Shown here: positions 1 through 10,771 of the stretch, piece by piece | Layout of the letters: every line of letters starts with the position of its first letter | How positions within the stretch are numbered: position 1 is the stretch's first letter | Assembly: GCA_019096155.1 (NCBI GenBank) | Contig: JAHCVI010000006.1 | Span: 434,001 to 498,000 of the forward strand | DNA length: 64,000 nt | Direction: 5' to 3' | Source of the DNA: Staphylotrichum longicolle | Lineage: Eukaryota > Ascomycota > Sordariomycetes > Sordariales > Chaetomiaceae | Made by a program: the position numbers and the translations under genes | The notes under the pieces: generated by a model | Seen by the model: only the letters and a program-made list of their open reading frames with translations | What the model was told of the DNA's origin: nothing | Databases searched by the model: none

Positions 1-504
1 CTTGGCAGGGTCCAGTGGCTTCGCGGATCGCATCGGCATGCAGCCCTGCAGAGTGCCCCACCTCGGTAGTGGCCGATGACGTCAGAACCCTTATTCTCTT
101 CGATCTCGCTCTCTCTCACACCAGAAGGGGACGAACTAAGCTGGTCAGCTGGATGATGCCCCTCCTGTCTCAGCCCATGCCCAGCGAATCTGATCCGGAA
201 AGATCGCATTGTCCCACTTCCAGTCGTGGCTTGGAGGGCTCAGGCCATGACCCAATCACTGGCAACACGTCATCCCTCTCTCCCTGGGTCTCACAATCCT
301 GAAAGACAACGCGCTGACGACAGCACCTGAAGCAAGCAAAGCCACATCTTATAAAACTTGCATGACTTTCCCCTCGCGGTGTCTGGCCCTGCTTCTTCAT
401 TCACCACATCAGCTTCCAACCACCGTCCTCAACACTTACTCCTCAGCAACACCTCCTCAACCACACCTTTTCCGAGCAGGAACCAAACCCGTCCACAAGC
501 CATC
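1..504. other. Intergenic / 5' flank of MARVEL gene
   Basis: No coding region with fungal codon bias is visible here. The open frames at 15-302 (+) and 170-400 (-) overlap each other and look random in composition. The stretch from about 360 is pyrimidine- and CA-rich, ending in a CCATC-ATG context at 505, and probably contains the promoter and 5' UTR of the downstream membrane-protein gene. Confidence 0.5.
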
Positions 505-1027
505 ATGGAGCGCTTTGTCCCCATCGTCCACGCCATTACGGCGGTCTTCGCTATCATCGAGTTAGGCCTGACGGCATATCGTAAGTGCAGCGATCCCTCA
601 ACACCAACACATCACCGAACCCCCATCCTAATTCCGTGTTTTAGTCGTAAGCCCATGGTGGGGCACCCCGAGCGTCCTGTCCTTCATGCTCTTCAACTCA
701 ATCTGGTCGCTGCTGGTGCTTGCCTACCTCTTCCTCACGCCGCTCTACTTTGCCCGCTTCTTCCACGGCATCGCGGCGTTGGTCATTGAGTGGATCACCA
801 TGATCTTCTGGTTCGCCGGCTCCATCGCCCTGGCCGCCTGGTGGGGCTCCCCGCGCTGCGACGGCAACACATACTGCGGCTCGACCGAAGCTGCGATCGC
901 TTTTGGCTTCTTCCTCTGGGCTCTCTTTGCCTTCCTCGTCTTTGTCGACACGATGGCGTTCCTGCGCGGCCGCGGACATCACACCACCACCACCGCTGCC
1001 CAGCCCAAGCCTTATGTTGGTGCTTGA
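505..1027 (+). CDS. MARVEL-domain integral membrane protein
   Basis: This is a small four-helix membrane protein of the fungal MARVEL-like type. Exon 1 (505-580) and exon 2 (645-1027) join in phase 1 across a 64-nt intron (GTAAGT...TTTTAG) to give about 152 residues beginning MERFVPIVHAITAVFAIIEL. Hydrophobic segments lie near residues 8-25, 45-62, 70-92 and 112-132, with a PRCDGNTYCGS loop before the last helix that carries two cysteines, as in many MARVEL proteins. The tail is short and hydrophilic (HHTTTTAAQPKPYVGA). MARVEL proteins act in membrane apposition and in eisosome or secretory domains, but the specific role of this one is unknown. The start is the first ATG after a CA-rich leader. 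The splice frame and topology support the model well; the functional name is family-level only. Confidence 0.85.
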
Positions 1028-1603
1028 GTGGTAGATTCAAGCGATCTTGAAGATGATGGGTTTCATAAGGATGGGATTCTCGGAGAATTCCCCGTGGCAG
1101 AGGGCAGAAATCCAACCTGCGGTACATAATGAAGGGGGAGGGATGAGAGCAATGCGGGAGACTGAAAGACCGGCGCTTGTACTGATTTAAGATACCCTGC
1201 TTTAATAACGGCGTTTTTTTGTACTTTATATCCAACGATCTTTTAATCAACAGTATTAATCTACGCCACATCTCTCACGTTAGTGATCATTTCAGTAGTC
1301 TTTCTTTTGCGGTAACACAACCTGGAACGTCGTGTGCTTGTGTGTAAGTCGGCGGTTCGACTTGCTGTCAACCCTAACCCCAACCCTGCAGCCGAGCCTG
1401 TGGCAAATCGGCGTCGAGTCATCGGTGTTCGTCTGGAAGATGCGCCAACCGCCCGCTTGGGTATAAAGCAGCCAACAAGGCCCACCTCAAATCCATGTCG
1501 ATATTCCTCGCGCCCAGATTCACAGCTATCGCACTTCATCAGACACTGCACCTCTACAAACCGCAGCACAGCACATCATCGAAAATTGAATCTAGTCTTC
1601 AAC
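1028..1603. promoter_or_regulatory. MARVEL 3' flank and eS30 promoter
   Basis: No gene is seen in this interval. It contains an AACCCTAACCCCAACCCT stretch from 1370, a TATAAA at 1462-1467 and a pyrimidine-rich leader before the ATG at 1604. The AACCCTAA octamer resembles the telomere-repeat-like element bound by Tbf1-type factors in ribosomal-protein promoters of some ascomycetes; its function here is inferred. Confidence 0.55.
1370..1377 (+). promoter_or_regulatory. AACCCTAA telobox-like element upstream of eS30
   Basis: An exact AACCCTAA octamer lies 227 bp upstream of the eS30 start codon, followed by two more degenerate CCCCAACCC units. The same octamer occurs in the opposite orientation 131 bp upstream of the uS5 start. 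Telobox/Tbf1 control of ribosomal-protein genes is established for some ascomycetes such as Candida albicans. That it operates in this organism is inference. Confidence 0.5.
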
Positions 1604-2046
1604 ATGGGCAAAGTCCACGGTTCGCTCGCCCGCGCAGGTAAGCGAGAACCCCATGCAACGAGAATGGAAGAGACAAAGTGCTAACGAGCGCGCACAGGCA
1701 AGGTCAAGTCGCAGACCCCTAAGGTATGACACCCCATGTCGCATCTTTCCATCTCGCGCACCGACAATTCCCCATCCCCTCATCCAGCATCCGAAAACTC
1801 AGTGCGATCGATCAGCATGTTGTTGTTGACACTGTCCCAAGGTCGAAGCCCAGGAGAAGCCCAAGACCCCCAAGGGCCGCGCCCACAAGCGCGAGCTGTA
1901 CACGCGGCGCTTCGTCAACGTCACCGTCACGGCCGGTGGCAAGCGGAAGGTAGGCTACGAAGAGGGTGCCACGGTGGGGAACCGGGTGGTGTCATTATGG
2001 TTGCTGACGGGATTGGGTGCAGATGAACGCGAACCCGACTGCTTAG
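1604..2046 (+). CDS. rps30: 40S ribosomal protein S30 (eS30)
   Basis: This is a component of the small ribosomal subunit. Four exons (1604-1637, 1698-1723, 1842-1949, 2023-2046) splice in frame to 63 residues beginning [20 protein letters not shown]. The most recognisable part is [16 protein letters not shown], followed by GGKRKMNANP and TA at the end, all diagnostic of eS30. Introns begin GTAAGC, GTATGA and GTAGGC and end in CAG or AAG. As in other fungi, there is no N-terminal ubiquitin-like FAU fusion. The protein is very basic, as expected for rRNA binding. The last coding exon holds only eight codons including the stop. The gene sits directly upstream of uS5 on the same strand, and both promoters carry an AACCCTAA octamer, which suggests common control. 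Confidence 0.95.
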
Positions 2047-2783
2047 ATGAGGGGAAGGAAGAGGAGTGGTGGTTAAGGAAGCGAGATTTATGAGGAGTTG
2101 GGGTTTGAGGACACGGAAAACTACCTAGAGGCGTTTGGACTCGGCTGGTTGTCTCACTACTGGATGTTGGCGGACCTGGGCAGCATCGTTTGGCGGTTCT
2201 CTCCGGCCTGTATTCTGGGCAAGCAGGCGTTCCGGTCGCAGGATGATATAATGTCTGTTGGGTGCATTTTGCTGCGAATTTATTTGCGTGATGCTTGGTT
2301 CTGATTTCGAGACCTCACCTTCCATGTCCAGTTTCCCTGCCAGTTCGGACGGCTGATCGTGGCTGTGGGAGTGACTGAGTGACTGCCACAAATCAGATTT
2401 TGGCTTTGAATTCCGGATACTTGAAACCAAAAACAGTCTGGACCATTAATTCGGAGTAACCTGTACTCTCTGCTCTACGGAATATTCAAGCCAACGACCC
2501 GCGACCGGGCTTCTGCAGCGGTGCCTCTGCTTGACCTCGGTGCGCCGGCGCGGCCTGTGCACGGCCGTGTGGGTCCCCGCAATCGGCCCCACCTCGCCGA
2601 GATCCATCAGATTGCGGCCTGGAATCTGAGGCTCCACAAAGGATTTTAGGGTTGGTGCTTGGCGCACGAGAATTTCCCAGCAAAAAGCTCCCCCACTCGC
2701 AAAACGTCGAACCGAACCCAAGTGCTCGATCGAGTCCCACGACGACAACAATTCCCGTTCAACAACCACCGACAACTGCAACA
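2047..2783. promoter_or_regulatory. eS30 3' flank and uS5 promoter
   Basis: No coding region is supported in this 737-bp stretch. It contains TTAGGGTT at 2646-2653, the reverse complement of AACCCTAA, about 131 bp before the uS5 start. A CA-rich leader follows (CAACAACCACCGACAACTGC), typical of highly expressed fungal genes. The open frames on both strands here have no codon bias. Confidence 0.5.
2646..2653 (-). promoter_or_regulatory. AACCCTAA telobox-like element upstream of uS5
   Basis: TTAGGGTT here reads AACCCTAA on the minus strand, 131 bp upstream of the ribosomal protein uS5 start codon. It matches exactly the octamer upstream of eS30. Its presence in both adjacent ribosomal-protein promoters supports a regulatory role, though chance cannot be excluded from a single window. 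Confidence 0.5.
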
Positions 2784-3728
2784 ATGGCTGATCGGGGAAC
2801 TGGTGCCCGCGGCGGCGGCTTCGCTTCTCGTGGCGAGCGTGGTGGTGACCGTGGCCGTGGCCGTGGTGGTCGCCGTGGTGGGCGTCGTGGCGGCGGCAAG
2901 AGCGACGAGAAGGAGTGGCAGCCCGTCACCAAGCTCGGCCGTCTCGTCAAGGCCGGCAAGATCAAGAGCATGGAGGAGATCTACCTCCACTCGCTCCCGA
3001 TCAAGGAGTACCAGATCGTCGACTTCTTCCTGCCCAAGCTCAAGGATGAGGTTATGAAGGTGCGCATTGGGCGGGATTCTGGTCCGTTGACGCGGATTTT
3101 GGCCGGTTTCTAACGTTCAATTCTTTCCCCCAAAAACAGATCAAGCCCGTCCAGAAGCAGACCCGTGCCGGTCAGCGCACCCGGTTCAAGGCCATCGTCA
3201 TCATTGGTGACTCCGAGGGCCACGTCGGTCTCGGTATCAAGACCTCCAAGGAAGTCGCTACTGCCATCCGCGCCGCCATCATCATCGCCAAGCTCAGCGT
3301 CATCCCCGTCCGTCGTGGTTACTGGGGCGCCAACCTCGGTCTCCCCCACTCTCTGCCCACCAAGGAGAGCGGCAAGTGCGGTTCCGTCACTGTCCGCGTA
3401 AGTGGTCCCCTGTCGAGTTTTCGAGGTCCCCAAATCGCATGTGTGCTAACTGTGTGCTTTTCAGCTTATCCCTGCTCCCCGCGGTACCTCTCTCGTCGCT
3501 TCTCCCGCTGTGAAGCGTCTCCTCCAGCTCGCTGGTATTGAGGACGCCTACACCTCGTCTTCCGGCTCGACCAAGACCCTCGAGAACACCCTCAAGGCCA
3601 CCTTCGCGGCCGTCTCCAACACCTACGGCTTCCTCACACCCAACCTGTGGAAGGAGACCAAGCTCATCAGGAGCCCTCTCGAGGAGTTTGCCGACACCCT
3701 CCGGGACGGCAAGCGGTACGCTCACTAA
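2784..3728 (+). CDS. rps2: 40S ribosomal protein S2 (uS5)
   Basis: This is a small-subunit ribosomal protein at the decoding-site entry channel. Three exons (2784-3059, 3140-3397, 3465-3728) join in phase 0 to give 265 residues. The N-terminus is an RGG-rich region (residues about 5-38: [15 protein letters not shown] and repeated GRGG), as in eukaryotic uS5, where such repeats are arginine-methylated. The S5 N-terminal double-stranded-RNA-binding domain follows ([42 protein letters not shown]). The C-terminal domain includes [19 protein letters not shown] and [20 protein letters not shown]. The end, [13 protein letters not shown], is clean. Length matches fungal RPS2 (about 260). Codon use is strongly C-biased, as expected for a highly expressed gene. 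It is adjacent to and co-oriented with eS30. Confidence 0.97.
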
Positions 3729-6700
3729 GGTGCTGGACGAGGGTGAAGCTCAGTCAGCGGGGAAAGGTGCTTTGGGGCGTCTGTGGATTTTGACTTTGCA
3801 TGGGCTCCGGCAAGGATAGATTGAGGCTGTCAAAAATTAGCACGATCGGCCTGAATCAATTTCACGAACTTGACAACGACACCCTAACTTTTGGTGCTTG
3901 GTGGTCTGATGGATCCATGTCTTGGTTGGAGCTGGTCTCCCCCTTCCCCCCTCCTTTTCTTTGCCTCGGGCGCGGCATGGCTGATGCCATCCTGATGTGC
4001 CCGCTCTCCTGTCTCTGAACTTCTGCTCCCTTTTCACAAGGCAAACATCGCAGCCGATACTTGGTTCAAGAAGGCCATAGCCTCCTCCCCTTTGCTGAAC
4101 GTTTGCTTGCTGGCGGCCTGCATCCATCATGTCCAAGGCAGCCTTATCTGCCGGACGTTCTCTCACAGCCCCTTGTTCTCTCTCTCTTCCTGCCTTGTCA
4201 GGTCCTAGCCCCCATTCCCTTACCGCAATGTTAGCGTCCAGGTTGATGTGTCGACGGGAGGTTTTAGACCTTCTGGCGCCAAGCAGTGCATGGCTGAGAT
4301 TGCCAACCCCTGTTTCGTTCCTTCTCGACTTCTTGCCTCCGTTGCTTGACACTCGTCAACGGCTCAAGCGGTTTGACGTCTCCAGGATGGTTCGTTCACT
4401 TCCCTGATATACCTATGGTGGCCCCCTTGGATGGAACTGACCACACAGCATTGCACCCGCAGCACTGGGTTTGTCACCTTTTTTTATAGTCCTGGTTTCC
4501 CACTAGAGGGGGGTTCATACTGGGTCGTCGTGGCTGAGTGTCTCCGTATTTTTGGCGTCGTATCTGGGGTGGGTTCCCCGCGGTGGGGTGGTGTTTTGGG
4601 GGTAAGGATGAGTTCGTTGCTAAACTACCGCTAAACTACCAAGTAATGCCCGCTCCCGGTGGCCATTCATCCTTGCGGCTGGGGTGCTAGCCCTGAGTGG
4701 TGGTGTGTACTGGAAGGGTGGGATAAAGGGAGGGTCGGGAATTTGAGATCGCGTCAGTATGGTTGACGACATTGTTGAGGGAAGGGGTATATCTCATCGA
4801 TCTCTTGTGGCTTTGGTAGATATCAACTGGGCAACTATGTGGTGTATGGTGGGTTCCCCACTCCCGCGGTTGTGTGTTTCGAGGTTGTCAAGGCTCCTCT
4901 CAACTCGACTCTTTTTCTGCGGTTTCCAAAGGTTGCGGCCACATCCAAATGTATTCTGGCATCTCTAATCGGTTGCTGGCGCTTCGGAGTCGTCAGTGGA
5001 CGGATGAGAAAATTGCAGCGAAGTTCATTGGATAATCTCGTAGCAGCAACACATGGCTATGAGAAGTAACAGCTAGGGGGCCTCCTCCCAGGACGTGGTT
5101 AGAACTCTCCGAGCTTACTCCGACTATCCTTTGATGATGACTGAGCGTGGGATGGGTGGTTAGAAAGCCTATGCTAGATGTGTCCTGAGACTGAGGTCGT
5201 GGAAGCTGATGTTGGACAAAATGACAGTCTGAAGGATCCATACCGTGGCAAGTGTATGTCGAAGTGTTGCTGACATCCCCTACGCGTCTAGCCTGCTGGT
5301 ATGGAGAACCCTCGAATGTGGGAGTTGGCCCCAGGTTCCAAGTAGGGCTGAAGACTGTACGTAATGGCATGGCCATCCCCATGGGCCGGAATCTCTCCCC
5401 CTCTCCACTCGATCTCCGCGGAGGGGTTTCGGGTCAGACCATGCCATCGCGATTCCATGGCAGTGGTAACTGGGTTTTTGTCCCTGGCATCTGCATACCT
5501 GTCGATGCCGCCCCCGGCTGTCACGGCACCGGCCGAGAGTGCAACGCCGGGACGGCCCGTGGGGTGCTCGATCGGCGGTTGGGGTTTGAGGTGACGCTGA
5601 TGATGGATATGGCAGGTTTTGAAACCGCCAGGGCCTATGGTATGAGGGTATGTACTCTGCGCACTGCTGTGAAGACCCATAACCGGCCCACCACGAACAC
5701 GGGTCGGGATTGTCGTCCTGATTTGTGGCCCCCAATGTATACCAACATTGCCCGGCCAGCGTCTTTAGTGTTTGTCTGGATTCGGTCGCGCCACGGTGTT
5801 TAGAATCCAGTTTGCAACGGGCTTGGAGCACGGTGAGAGCGGTGTTCTTGTTTTCGACCTCTTTCACAAGGACAGGGCCCATGGACCAGGGAAGACCCCC
5901 CGACACCCCCCTGGAAGCTAATGCGATACCCATCAATCGACATTGGTCATGTCAATCATTATCAAAGCTGTAGAGTAGTGCATTTGGCCCCTTTTTATTG
6001 ACAGTCCATCAAGTCACTGCACCATGAATCTGGAGCCAAGACATGGCGTTCAGGGGCTCAAAAGGATAACAATCTTGGCGTCCTTGCTGCCCAGCAACCA
6101 CAGCATCTTGGCTGTCAATGACGACTCATGCAGCCTGTTCTTACTTGCGACTTGGACTTGCATGAGACCTTTGTCTGCATTGCGTTGAACTGCGCGGGTT
6201 TCAACCCAGGTTCACACATTGCGCATTTGGGAGGTTCCTGCGCGAGATATTCTCCAAGGGTCTCCTTCAAAAGGCACCCCTCAGGAATAACTCCTCCAGC
6301 AAATCTCTCGTGATAGTCCACCGATCAGATGATTTGGTTTATGAGAGTCCCGAGAAGCGCAAGCACCCGGGGAGCGGATACCGTGGTCCTCTCCTCTTCC
6401 TCGACTGGGGAAGTCTTTCCCTTGGAAGCTTGAGATGGGCGCGTGGTGGCATCGCAAAAGAGGACACAGACACCCTCCGGGTCTCTGTAACAAGCATGTT
6501 GCAAGAGCAATGGTGGGTGGGGACAACTGAAAATGGGTTGGAGGCGGGAAGATATTAACAACATGCGACAAAGGCGGAGATGGAGGGGAGTGTCCAGAGT
6601 GACGAAGTCCACTGTATGTAAATGGCATGTTGAGAGACCCCGGCAGTCAACCGCTGCCACGAGATGTGAAAACCCCCGGGAGCTATTTCTAACGCAGGAA

Positions 6701-9700
6701 TTTTGCCGCTGCAGTCAGTAATGAGGCAAGTGGTGGAGAATTGTCGCCTATTGCCCTTGGCAGAAACGCCTCAGCCGTTGCTAAGCTTTGCGGGCATAAC
6801 GGTAGTTGGTCTGCAATATCGGAGAGTTGGCCAAGGAGTTACTGGTGTTTTCGAGAGCCTCCGACGACGGTTCGATACAGAGGTGAGCGGTGGCGACAAG
6901 ATGCCGGCCGGGACTGAACCCATTGTGTCCAAAGCTCAAGAGGTGTGAACCTGTAAAATGCCTTGAGCGGGTGGAATGGGAGGGGGGCAGAAGGGCCGAG
7001 TGACGGAACACAGCCGAAGTCTGTTCTTCACTTGCGTTTCCGTTCCATCCGGGCTGCGCGTCTGAGCCTGGAGAAAAGTATCACTCATTGCCTTGCTCCA
7101 GCCGTTGCTGTGCACTCGTCTATCAGCCACGTCAATGGACAAGCCGATACCACGACGACGGACACTCCTCATCAGCCAGCCCTGAATCTGACCGTGGTGT
7201 TCACAACACATCTGCTTGTGTCGAAGGGCAGGGCCATCCGGTCAGCGCAACAGGTCTGCGGCGCTTCAAGTCAGCTCAGCAGCCAGCAACAAATCCGGTT
7301 TGGATAAAATTGAGAATCCCGCTGGCGTGTACCCTAACCATGTCCGGCCGCGAATGGGTGTCATCGCGTTGGATGCGAACGGCCAGAGAGGGCAAAGCGC
7401 GACGGGAGGCCGTCTACCGTGATGGGATTATTCCCCCTGGTCATCTGCCTGAATTTAGCCAAGCGAATTGGAAGAATTCTGAGCGCTTCAAACATGGGAT
7501 TGTGCGTTCGACAACGGGACACTGTTTTGCAGAAGTGACTGAGCAGGGGAAGGATACAGAAGAAGCAGGAAGACGGCGGAACATTGGTCGGCAAGTGCAC
7601 GGATTCTCCCACTGCGTTCGCGTTTTTTCGGTGTCTTGTTGGGGCGACGATATTTTGACAAGACGCAGAGTCGCCCAAGCAAAATCGCCGAGGTGTGAGA
7701 CGACTCATGCGAAACACCAGAGCATTGAGGACCTGACGGGCCCCCAGATTCTTGGTCAAAAAAGACCACGCAGCACGGCTGATGCCGACTGCCGTGGGGG
7801 ATGAGAGATCGGCCAAGGCTGTTTATGACCCTGGTCCATAATGCACCAAATAAATGCAGATTTACGTATTGCATACCACCCTGCGCAGCAGGTTAAGCTT
7901 TTGAGGCAGGGTTGCCGAGGGCGCCCTGAGGGCGCCTTGTTAACAACACCCCGACACCGCGGAGATGTCCAACAAAAACGGGTGAGGGGCAGAGGGTTCT
8001 GGCAGTTCGTTGAGTGTCCGTTCCTAGCACCAGGCGGCCATCCTGTTTCTTTCCAGGACCATTCGCAGCGGACAACAACTGGAGAATGAAGGAGGGGGTT
8101 CCTCCACCGGGAAGCGGAGAACGCGGATGGTGATGGGGTTGCAGCAGACCGAGGTGGTCTGCTGCGTTATCGTTCAAGTCGAGAGGTCAGGGAACTTCAT
8201 TCTCCCTTGTACACATGTATTAATAATGTAGAATGTAGAGACACAAGGCCGTCTTAAGCCCGATACACAAACTTCCCCATGATGTCAATGTGGGAGGGTA
8301 GATCGGTGGTGATCGTTTTCAAGACTCGACAAAAACTCGTTTCCTCTTCTGGAAGGTGCATCAGCGTGCCGCAACCCGCTGTGGTCAGACAAAACCGGGG
8401 CCCCAGACCCCTTGAAATCTGGTTGAGTTGCGGGACCGGGCCCGCAACCGCCAGGTCGCAGGGCCGAGGAAGCCGGAAACCTCGTCGGTTTCTCTTCGCC
8501 CACCGATCGCAGCAACAGCCAGGTACGGGACCCGGGGCCAACAGCATCGCAGCGCGGGCGTCAGCCTGTCATAGCATCACCTGACAAAGCATGACCGTCA
8601 TCGGCGACAACGGGAATGGCTCGCCTCTGTGCCCATCGCCGCGATCACCGCTCCCTTTGCCCGCGTTCAGCGGAGTCTCAGCCTCTAGCCTAGGTCTTAC
8701 GCACGCCCAGCCGGCACTCGTGACGGGAGACAGCGACCAACGCCGGTGGCTGTCTGGCGTGTCTTGGTGCAGGTCTTGGTGTGTCTTGGTGCTGCTTGGT
8801 GCTGCTTGGCAGCCATGTGCTTGTTTGGGGGGCGGCGCCAATCCTGCGCGGAATTGCAGCGTGGCGCCCGCCGACTGCCGCCCAATGAGCACCTGCACGA
8901 CGATGCCGACCTTGCCGTCTTGGCACCAAGGCAGCTAGTGTCTTGGAAGGTTCGATTTGGGACGTCAAGGTAGCTTGGCACCGCCAGCCGCCATTTTTTG
9001 TTTCAACATCACGATATCCATCGCTGAGCAGAAGGGGAGGCAAACTGACTCGCCCCAACCGTGCCAGCATCGCAACACCAGTCGGTCTAGAATTCCAGCC
9101 TTTTCAGGGGCCACTCTCCTAAGGGATGGGGTAGGATGCATGCTCAATCAATGCGCCCGACCCTCTTTTGCACCCTGCAGCGCCCCGTGGAACATGGCCA
9201 ATTCATCCAAGGTTGCAGACACGGCACGCCCCTAGTAGTTGGGCAAATCGGGGCCGTGCCAGAGACACACACCAGCTCGGTTGAACGCTCAGGTAATCTT
9301 CGAGGGGTCCTCGCGACCACTCCTTGGGGACCGCCTGCCTCGTCGTCCGCTTCAACCAAAAAGCCCTGGCTGGCGCCGATGTAGTGGCTGCTCATCAAAC
9401 TTGAGGTTTGTCCGCCTGGTAGCCTTTCCAGGTACATACATCTACTCCGCAACGGCCTCCACCCCCTCCACGTTAGTGAAGGACACATGTGCTTCCATTG
9501 AGCCGGTGTCAGGACGCCAGTCGTGGTTTACCCCAGACGTTGGATCGTGCCCTCGCCGACGATCACCTCCCAAGCCTTCGCGTCATCGGGGACTTGGAGG
9601 TCCCAAGAGAGGTACGGGCTAACGTTATTGGTACGTGGCGTTTTCTGGGGTGGTGCGGAGACAGTTCCCGAACGGTGTTATCCCCCGTGTTCAAGTCTGT

Positions 9701-10771
9701 CAAAGAATCGGAATTGGGATTTTCCTGGCCCAAGATTTGGACGGGAGCAACGGTTCATCCTCTCTTTTCGAGCCTCTACAGGCCCAGCAGCCATCATGCC
9801 TGAAGAGTGGGCAGGGCCCGTGGCGGACTGCCGGGGGCGCTGGACTTGCTCTCTTCCCTTGCTCCACGGGCCGGGAGACCCCAGGTTATGCAACACGGTT
9901 GTGACCCCGTCGGAGGAAGGCGTTTTATCCACATCTGAGGATCAGAGCCGGAGATTCTCTCGCACTAGCGCCGAAGGTCGGTCTCCCCTTTTGTTGGTTC
10001 ACACACAACACAGGGTCCCTCCATGGCCAACCGAGAGGCAACCCCTTTCTCATCCCAACGCTCTGGGCTCGCATGTCCTCGCCGTCTCCAGTGAGACAGT
10101 GGCTCGGTACGGCCAAGTACAGGGACGTTGCTCGTTGTGCTTGATTGTGCTCCAGTGGCAGCATAAGACGGCAAACGGGGTCGGTACGCCTTCCGAGGTG
10201 CCCATCCCACCAATGTGGTGGCCATTGCAGACGGTCTCGCCGCGCCGCCCACGATGCTGCACATCAACCCCGCTGCAATATCCCCCGTTGAACCGTAGCG
10301 CGCCCTGGGGTAGTGAATGTACGAGATCCATATGTCCGGGAATATGCACCTTGACCCTATCACAGAACGCTCCAGACTGGGAATCTCTCCGTCTGGGTCC
10401 CTGTCAGCACGCCGCGGGTTGGGTGGATGACAGAGAAGCGGACCCCGGGCAGCCGACCCGCCCGTCCCTCTGTCGGGCTAGCCGTCTGATTTGACAATGC
10501 CCTAAGCGATCGGTGTTGCCCCGACCCGCGACCCCAGCGCCAACAGGAGACCATGTCGTGTGTGTGCGCGTGTGTATCTTGGGAGTGGTGAGCCCTACCC
10601 TATATGAAGCGCGCCACCCTCCCTCCGTTGTCTCAACCCGGCGTTGCTCCTTGGTCTTTTCTTCACCTCGTTGTCTCTTCTCATACAACCCGTACAACGT
10701 ACGGTCTGCACCGCAACCGTGGGGGTTCATTATCAACCGTTCTGAATAACACCAAAAACACAAAAGACACA
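3729..10771. other. 7-kb interval without a supportable gene
   Basis: This is the longest gene-free stretch in the window, between uS5 and the acetate transporter. Open frames exist (for example 5252-5803 +, 5280-5936 -, 7088-7804 + and 9523-10494 +), but all are rich in rare amino acids (W, C, H, R). They lack codon bias, overlap frames on the other strand, and show no recognisable domain. GC content is ordinary, so there is no sign of RIP or of an old transposon. A tandem 11-bp duplication (GCTAAACTACC at 4619-4640) and short GGTGGGTTCCCC repeats near 4568 and 4847 were noted. The distal end contains a TATATGAAG box at 10601 serving the transporter. It could hold a long promoter, a non-coding transcript or a fast-evolving gene I cannot see. 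Confidence 0.5.
10601..10606 (+). promoter_or_regulatory. TATA box of acetate transporter gene
   Basis: CCCTATATGAAGC lies about 170 bp before the ATG at 10772 and is followed by a CT-rich initiator-like region and a CAAAAACACAAAAGACACA leader. The position and context fit a core promoter; this was read by eye only. Confidence 0.4.

Noticed and set aside
1370..1387. Possible interstitial telomere (CCCTAA-like stretch)
   Set aside because: Only one perfect and two degenerate units, so it is better explained as a telobox promoter element than as a telomere remnant.
5280..5936. 218-aa open frame on - and 183-aa frame on + in the same place
   Set aside because: Both are equally long and random; neither has recognisable motifs.
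7088..7804. 238-aa open frame on +
   Set aside because: No codon bias, no domain, and overlapped by two minus-strand frames of similar quality.
9523..10494. 323-aa open frame on + before the acetate transporter
   Set aside because: Random amino-acid composition (many Trp, Cys, Pro, Arg), several overlapping frames and no domain; likely promoter DNA.
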